Positions 59,055 through 64,000 of a stretch of 64,000 nucleotides of DNA are shown piece after piece. The notes beneath the pieces were generated by a model. That model saw nothing but the letters and a program-made list of their open reading frames with translations, was not told the DNA's origin and did no database searches. The stretch lies in contig NZ_JAFBIL020000003.1 of the NCBI RefSeq assembly GCF_016809835.1, forward strand, positions 186,001-250,000, given 5' to 3'. Position 1 is the first letter of the stretch, and each line of letters starts with the position of its first letter. A program made the position numbers and the translations under genes. Source of the DNA: Massilia soli (GTDB lineage: Bacteria; Pseudomonadota; Gammaproteobacteria; Burkholderiales; Burkholderiaceae_D).

Positions 59055-59696
59055 ATGAGAGTCCTGGTCACCCTGGAGCAGATCACCAAGCTCGCGCCCG
59101 GCGTGCGCGACGGCTACGCCGAGGCGTTCGCCGACGGCCAGCGGCAGCTCGACGATTTCGGCATTGCCGCGTCACGCTTGCGGGTCGCCCACTTCATTGC
59201 ACAGCTGATGCATGAGTCGGGCGGCCTGACGAAGGAGTATGAGAACCTGAACTACAGCGCGCGCCGGCTGGTGCAGGTATGGCCGTGGCGTTTCCAGCCG
59301 CACGGTCCGCTCGATCCGGATGACTACGCGCACAATGCGCGCAAGCTGGCCAACGAGGTGTACGGCGGGCGCATGGGCAACACCGCGCCGCAGGACGGCT
59401 ATATATATAGGGGGCGCGGCCTGTTGCAGCTGACCGGGAAGGGGAACTATCTGGCCGCGACCGAGCGCGTGCGGCGCTGCCTGCCAGCCGGACCCGACTT
59501 CGCCAAGGAGCCCGACGCCGTGCTGGCGCCGCAATGGTGCCTGGCGGTGGCGGCCGGGGAGTGGGCCAGCCGCGGCTGCAACCAGCTGGCCGACGCCGAC
59601 GACCTCGAACAGATCACCCGCCGCATCAACGGCGGCACCACCGGTTTCGCCGAGCGCCAGGAATGGCTGCGCCAGGCCAGGCTGGTGTGGGATTGA
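59055..59696 (+). CDS. Glycoside hydrolase family 19 protein (muramidase/chitinase-like)
   Basis: A 213-residue enzyme with the endolysin-like GH19 fold. HFIAQLMHESGGLTKEYENL carries the catalytic glutamate (HESGG), YRGRGLLQLTGKGNY matches the substrate-cleft motif, and ITRRINGGTTGFAERQEWL is the C-terminal signature. There is no signal peptide, and no phage genes, holin or spanin lie nearby, so it is an isolated gene, perhaps a phage remnant or a secreted effector. GGAGAAG lies before the ATG. The stop is 5 bases from the convergent gene. Confidence 0.92.
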   Translation: MRVLVTLEQITKLAPGVRDGYAEAFADGQRQLDDFGIAASRLRVAHFIAQLMHESGGLTKEYENLNYSARRLVQVWPWRFQPHGPLDPDDYAHNARKLANEVYGGRMGNTAPQDGYIYRGRGLLQLTGKGNYLAATERVRRCLPAGPDFAKEPDAVLAPQWCLAVAAGEWASRGCNQLADADDLEQITRRINGGTTGFAERQEWLRQARLVWD

Positions 59697-59701
59697 GCGG
59701 C

Positions 59702-60652
59702 TTAATTGGCCGCGGCGGCACCCGGGCGTGGTTGTGGCAACGCTGGCGGCACCACGATATTGTCATTCAGGCGCAAGAACTTGAACCCGGCCAGCTTCTG
59801 GCCGTTCTTGCCTTCGCGTGCGTTGCGCTGTTCGCGTTCGCGCGCGCGGGCGACGAAGGCATCGAACGATTCCTCGCGCACCTGGGGCTCGGATGAGTGC
59901 AGGAAACGGCGCTCGCCGTTCGGCCCGGTCACCACCAGCCCGACGTGCGACACCCAGTAAGCGCCGTCGCGGGTCGACACCACATTCACGAAATCGCCAT
60001 CGTGCATCTGCGCGGCCGCTTCGTTCACCCGCTCGGTCGGCAGGTAGTACTCGCGGCTGTTCTGCACGGGAATGCTGCGTTCGGTCTGGTGGCGCGTCTT
60101 GAGGAATTTGGCGCGGTCCACGCTCAGCGCATACGACGGCCCGGACGGTCCGGCCAGCTCGGTGCTGATGTCGGTGAGCAGCCAGTTGTTGTTGATGTTC
60201 CAGTCCACTTCGGTGTAGTGGTTGCGCGTCGCCACGCCGATGACGCCGTCCTTGTAGCGGATCCGCTGCAGCATCCAGAAGAACTCTTCCCACGTTTTCG
60301 ACATCGCCATCGCATACGTGTGTTCCGCAAACACCACACAATCGCTATTTTCCAGGCTAAACATCGGCAGGGAGTCGTGCAGCTCGAATGGATATTCGCC
60401 CAGCAAATGCAGCTTGTACGGCTGGCCGATGTTCTTGCGGCCGATCGCGGCGATGCGCTTGCGCAGGTCCGGCTCGGCTTGCTGAGCGTGCGCGATGTAG
60501 CGGTGCACTTCCTGCGGCGTCATCTGGAAGACCTGCTTGTCCAGCAGCGTTTCCATAGGGCGCGGCCCCGGCGCAGGCTGGCTGGCAGGGATGGGATGGG
60601 TGGCGCAACCGGCCAGGGCGGAGGCGGCGAGGAGCAGGGAAACGATGCGCAT
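59702..60652 (-). CDS. DUF1460-type lipoprotein hydrolase (NlpC/P60-like)
   Basis: A 316-residue lipoprotein (lipobox SALAGC). The DUF1460 domain covers about 65-275. The motif NSDCVVFAEHTYAMAM supplies the nucleophilic cysteine and VSHVGLVV the catalytic histidine. Families with this layout hydrolyse N-acetylmuramoyl-L-alanine or related peptidoglycan bonds. The tail is Lys/Arg- then Pro/Ala-rich. Convergent with the GH19 enzyme five bases away, the two could act on the same cell-wall polymer, although convergent orientation argues against an operon. Confidence 0.85.
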   Translation of the reverse strand: MRIVSLLLAASALAGCATHPIPASQPAPGPRPMETLLDKQVFQMTPQEVHRYIAHAQQAEPDLRKRIAAIGRKNIGQPYKLHLLGEYPFELHDSLPMFSLENSDCVVFAEHTYAMAMSKTWEEFFWMLQRIRYKDGVIGVATRNHYTEVDWNINNNWLLTDISTELAGPSGPSYALSVDRAKFLKTRHQTERSIPVQNSREYYLPTERVNEAAAQMHDGDFVNVVSTRDGAYWVSHVGLVVTGPNGERRFLHSSEPQVREESFDAFVARAREREQRNAREGKNGQKLAGFKFLRLNDNIVVPPALPQPRPGAAAAN

Positions 60653-60876
60653 TGGACGTGTTCGGTAGGGAAAATAAACACGCTAACCTTGATTGCCGTG
60701 CTTTGACAATGAAATTTTTGGCATGGGCCATAACCGGCATTCCGTGCCGGCTATTCCACCCGGTTATAGATCAAATAACATAAGTGATTTTCGGACATGC
60801 CACATATCATGAATACTCTCGACGATGGCAAGAAGCATAGCTTGTCACGCATACATATATAACAGGAGAGATCACG

Positions 60877-63852
60877 ATGATGTTCAAGCAGACGCCCGTA
60901 GCGGCCGCTGTATCCATGGCCCTTTGGAGCCTTGCCGCCATGCCGGCATTCGCGCAGCAACCGCCGGAGCGCACTGGCGAGCAGATGCAGACGGTGGAAG
61001 TCACCGGTATCCGCGCGTCGATGGCCAAGTCGCTGGCGGTCAAGCAGAACGCCACCGCCAACGTCGAGGTGATTACCGCCGAAGACGTGGGCAAGATGCC
61101 GGACAAGAACCTTGCCGATTCCCTGCAGCGCCTCGCCGGTGTTGCGGTGCGTACCGACTACGACGAAGCAGAAAAAGTGTCGATGCGCGGCACCAATCCG
61201 GACATGTCGCTGATCCTGTTTAACGGCCACACCGTCTCCGGCGGCGACTGGTACGTTTCCGACCAGGGATCGAGCTCGCGTTCGACCAGCCTGTCGCTGA
61301 TGCCGTCGTCGGTCCTGAACCAGGCCATCGTCTACAAGACCTCGCAAGCGAACATCGTCGATGGCGGCCTGGCCGGCACCATCAACGTCACCACCCGCAA
61401 GCCGCTGGCCCAGAAAGAAAAGCTCAGCGGCGTGATCAGCGGCGGCGCCAGCTACGCCGAACTGCCAGGCAAGAGCGCGCCCGACATGTCGGCCACGGTC
61501 AACTGGAAAAACGATGCCGGCACCTTCGGCGTCATCGTCCAGGGCTTCGCCGAGAAGCGCTACGTACGCCGCGACTCGGTGTCGCGCTTCGCTTACGGCA
61601 CCAGCAGCGGCTGGGATGTGATCAACACCACCACCATGAAGGGCATCACCGACGAATCGCTGGCCGGCACCGGCCTGAAGGCGTCCGACCTGAACGGCGT
61701 GCGTATGCCAGGCTCGATGAGCTCGGAATTCGTCGAAGGCGTGCGCGACCGCAAAGGCGGCATGTTCGCCCTGCAATTCAAGCCGAACAACGACCTCGAC
61801 GTCAACATGACGGGCTTCCACTCGTCGATGAACGCCAACAACCACGGGCGCCTGACCTCGGGTGGCATGTACTCTATGCTGCTGGGTAAGAACGACCCGC
61901 TGGGCGGCACCTCGGCCACCGCGATCCCAACCAATTCGAACGGCCAGCAAGTTTTCGCGCAGATCCGCAACCCGGTGATCGTGACCGAGAAAACCATCTA
62001 CGGCCATGAGCTGCGCGTGCTGAAGGCGGCCGACATCGTGTTCCCGGCCGGCACCACCCCGCAATTCGTCGGTAACTCGGAAGGCTTCTATCGCGACGGC
62101 GCCAATGCCACCAGCTCCTTCCTCGACCTGGACGGCAAGTACCGCGTCAGCGAAGACCTGACCGTCAAGGCGCTGGTCAGCGTCACCCGCGGCGTCGGCA
62201 AGACCGACCGCGACGCCGGCACCACCTTCGCCCGCTACGGCACCGGTTTCTCGTACGCGCTCAATGGCCTGCATGACGCGCCAGATACGCGCTACATCGG
62301 CGCCGGCAGCAACGTGCCCGGCCTGAATGCGGACGGCAGCGGCTACCGCATGGTCGGCCGCGCGGCCTCGGGCATCAAGACGGTCGACAAGGAAAAGAGC
62401 CTCCAGCTCGACGCCGAGTACCGCCTCGACAAGGGCCTGTTCCAGTCGCTCGAAACCGGTGTGCGCCACGCCGACCACGACCGCACCAGCGGCCGCTTCG
62501 GTCCTGCATTCAAGTCCGCGACGCTGGCCATCCAGGGACAGAACGGCGTGATGCCCTATCCGGACGACTTCGGCGATGGCCTGGGCGGCGGCAATTGGGA
62601 CAACACCGGCTTTACCTATTCGCCAGAAGTGGTCAAGGCCTACTTCGATGCCGAAACCAAAACCACCACGCCGGAATTCGAACGCCGCGTGAACTCCGAA
62701 ATCGACATGCGCGAGCGCCAGACCTCGGGCTACCTGATGGCCAACCTCGAGTGGGAAAAGCTGTCCGGTAACGTCGGCATGCGCGTCGTGCGCACCCAGG
62801 TGAACGCGAACATTTCGACCCCGATCCCGGCCGGCGCTTGCGACCGTACCGAACCAGGCAAGCCGGCGACCACCTGCGCGGCCTACCCAGGCGCGATCAC
62901 CACCGCCGGCGACGCCACCAGCTTCTACGACGGCGCGACCTTCAATCCGAAGGCCGGCATCATGTACTACAAGGCCAAGACCGACCGTACCTTCGACAAC
63001 TACCTGCCGAGCATGAACCTGCGCTACGAGCTGGAGAAGGACATGATCGTGCGCTTTGGCGCCAGCAAGACCATCGGCCGCCAGAACTACAACGTGCTGG
63101 GCGCCGGTTTCGGCACCCCGGTATGCGACGCCAATGGCTGCCGCGTGACCGGTCCTAACCCGGACCTGCGCCCGCTGACCGCCAAGAACGTCGATGTGTC
63201 GTGGGCCTGGTACTTCGCACGCCGTTCGCTGGTGGCGATCAATGCCTTCCACTCGAAGATCGATGGCTACGTCAAGACCGGCGCGACCGGCAGCTCGACC
63301 GTCGACCTGCTCGACCCGCGCGACCAGACCGTCAAGACCTTCGCGATCAATTCGTCCTCGCAGCAGGGCGCCAAGATCACCGGCCTGGAAGTGTCGTACG
63401 AGCAGCCATTCGGCGAGACCGGCTTCGGTTTCACCTCCAACGTCAGCCGCGCCAAGACCAAGGTCGATGACGGCCGTCCAATGGTTGGCGCATCCGACTG
63501 GGCCGGTAACCTCGGCGGCTACTACGAGAACGACGTGATGTCGGCGCGCCTGGTTGCCAACTACCGCGGCGAATACGTCAACAGCAGCACCGCGCCTTCG
63601 CCGACGGCCAACAGCCAGGGCCTGTCGATCATCAATGGCGTGGCCATGCCGACCGCCCCGACGATCGCCGCGCCGGTGACCACGCTGGCATTCTCGGCGA
63701 ACTACAACATCACGCCGCAGTTGACGCTGGCCTTCAGCGCGACCAACCTGACCAACGCCAAGCGCGCGCAATATCGCTACAGCGAAGAAGAGCCGCAAAA
63801 GCTGGACGTCAGTGGCCGCGGCTACTACCTGAACCTGCGCTACAAGTTCTGA
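60877..63852 (+). CDS. TonB-dependent outer-membrane receptor (TIGR01782-like)
   Basis: A 991-residue receptor. A signal peptide (about 1-27, ending AMPAFAQ) is followed by TVEVTGIRASMAKSLAVKQN, a plug domain with VEVITAEDVGKMPDKNLADS and LQRLAGVAVRTD, and a large barrel ending YYLNLRYKF. The ASxxxSLxxKxN-type start and PDKNLADSLQRLAGV motif belong to the Caulobacter-type receptors that import oligosaccharides or similar large ligands. No polysaccharide-utilisation genes are in view. AGGAG lies upstream of two adjacent ATG codons (60877, 60880). It is divergent from the DUF1460 gene. Confidence 0.94.
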   Translation: MMFKQTPVAAAVSMALWSLAAMPAFAQQPPERTGEQMQTVEVTGIRASMAKSLAVKQNATANVEVITAEDVGKMPDKNLADSLQRLAGVAVRTDYDEAEKVSMRGTNPDMSLILFNGHTVSGGDWYVSDQGSSSRSTSLSLMPSSVLNQAIVYKTSQANIVDGGLAGTINVTTRKPLAQKEKLSGVISGGASYAELPGKSAPDMSATVNWKNDAGTFGVIVQGFAEKRYVRRDSVSRFAYGTSSGWDVINTTTMKGITDESLAGTGLKASDLNGVRMPGSMSSEFVEGVRDRKGGMFALQFKPNNDLDVNMTGFHSSMNANNHGRLTSGGMYSMLLGKNDPLGGTSATAIPTNSNGQQVFAQIRNPVIVTEKTIYGHELRVLKAADIVFPAGTTPQFVGNSEGFYRDGANATSSFLDLDGKYRVSEDLTVKALVSVTRGVGKTDRDAGTTFARYGTGFSYALNGLHDAPDTRYIGAGSNVPGLNADGSGYRMVGRAASGIKTVDKEKSLQLDAEYRLDKGLFQSLETGVRHADHDRTSGRFGPAFKSATLAIQGQNGVMPYPDDFGDGLGGGNWDNTGFTYSPEVVKAYFDAETKTTTPEFERRVNSEIDMRERQTSGYLMANLEWEKLSGNVGMRVVRTQVNANISTPIPAGACDRTEPGKPATTCAAYPGAITTAGDATSFYDGATFNPKAGIMYYKAKTDRTFDNYLPSMNLRYELEKDMIVRFGASKTIGRQNYNVLGAGFGTPVCDANGCRVTGPNPDLRPLTAKNVDVSWAWYFARRSLVAINAFHSKIDGYVKTGATGSSTVDLLDPRDQTVKTFAINSSSQQGAKITGLEVSYEQPFGETGFGFTSNVSRAKTKVDDGRPMVGASDWAGNLGGYYENDVMSARLVANYRGEYVNSSTAPSPTANSQGLSIINGVAMPTAPTIAAPVTTLAFSANYNITPQLTLAFSATNLTNAKRAQYRYSEEEPQKLDVSGRGYYLNLRYKF

Positions 63853-63876
63853 TCGCAGGCGGCAGGGCGTAATGCA

Positions 63877-63905
63877 AACGGGGAGCGAAAGCTCCCCGTT
63901 TTTCA
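63877..63905 (+). terminator. Rho-independent terminator after the second TonB receptor
   Basis: A perfect 10-bp stem AACGGGGAGC/GCTCCCCGTT around a GAAA tetraloop is followed by TTTTTC, 24 bases after the receptor stop. The remaining 95 bases of the window show no gene. Confidence 0.95.
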
Positions 63906-64000
63906 TGGCGATGCCAGCTCCATGGTGACGCCGCCTTTTCTGTCGTCAGTCACATTGTTTCCCGAATGTGCGTCACCGTACGGTTGTGTTTTTGCCGCGC

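Noticed and set aside
59055-59696. Prophage lysis module
   Set aside because: The GH19 gene resembles phage endolysins but has no holin, spanin or structural phage genes around it in this window.
60751-63906. 1051-codon minus-strand frame opposite the second TonB receptor
   Set aside because: The receptor has a signal peptide, plug and barrel motifs. The antisense product is low-complexity Val/Ala/Gly/Arg.

Overview
The window is high-GC chromosomal DNA from a betaproteobacterium, most likely Oxalobacteraceae (Massilia/Telluria/Duganella type). I infer this from the housekeeping order phoU-phoB-phoR, carA-carB-greA, yhbY/rlmE-ftsH-folP-glmM, from protein wording typical of that family, and from two large TonB-dependent receptors next to an exopolysaccharide (EPS) locus. 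No database search was possible. Assignments rest on motifs, domain order, length and context.

Layout. 1-5312: phosphate sensing (partial phoU, phoB, phoR), a DUF7010-like membrane protein, a patatin lipoprotein, a GlcG/HbpS-like protein, a 38-bp perfect inverted repeat and a small orphan protein. 5313-16660: housekeeping block (carAB with a recognisable promoter and structured leader, greA, DUF4149 protein, yhbY, rlmE, ftsH, folP, glmM). 16657-17209: three tandem copies of a hairpin repeat, then tRNA-Pro(UGG) and tRNA-Arg(UCU). 17210-23153: a TonB receptor followed by two PepSY membrane proteins, the second fused to an NqrF-like ferredoxin/flavin reductase. This looks like a ferric-siderophore uptake and reduction operon. 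23255-29233: a minus-strand copper-handling operon (CopD, CopC, CusF-like His-rich protein, DUF411, multicopper oxidase, TolC-type outer-membrane factor, two small His/Cys-rich exported proteins). 29355-33340: a membrane-anchored endonuclease/exonuclease/phosphatase protein, an Lgt-like::TlpA fusion and a membrane-anchored protein with two SagB-type nitroreductase domains.

33401-58678 is a large EPS locus with two arms. The plus-strand arm carries a glycosyltransferase, a TonB/TolA-like protein, a Wza-type export lipoprotein, a Wzz/BY-kinase autokinase, an internally duplicated beta-helix lipoprotein and a methyltransferase. The minus-strand arm, converging on it at a strong bidirectional terminator (43507-43550), carries an acyltransferase, a PAP2 phosphatase, a PglC-like initiating sugar transferase, a PglE-like aminotransferase, a glycosyltransferase, two tandem paralogues of unknown function, Wzy- and Wzx-like proteins, a complete WbpE/D/B/A-like set for a 2,3-diacetamido uronic acid sugar nucleotide, and a WbpM/PglF-like 4,6-dehydratase. 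Together these predict a Wzx/Wzy-dependent polysaccharide containing amino sugars, exported through Wza/Wzc. Base composition drops sharply in parts of the minus-strand arm, which suggests mosaic acquisition.

58679-64000: an AT-rich intergenic region, a GH19 muramidase/chitinase-like protein, a DUF1460-type lipoprotein hydrolase and a second TonB receptor ending at a clear terminator.

The least ordinary items are the PepSY::NqrF fusion operon, the double-SagB protein beside an Lgt::TlpA fusion, the tandem paralogue pair of differing base composition in the EPS locus, the duplicated beta-helix lipoprotein, and the palindromic repeats.
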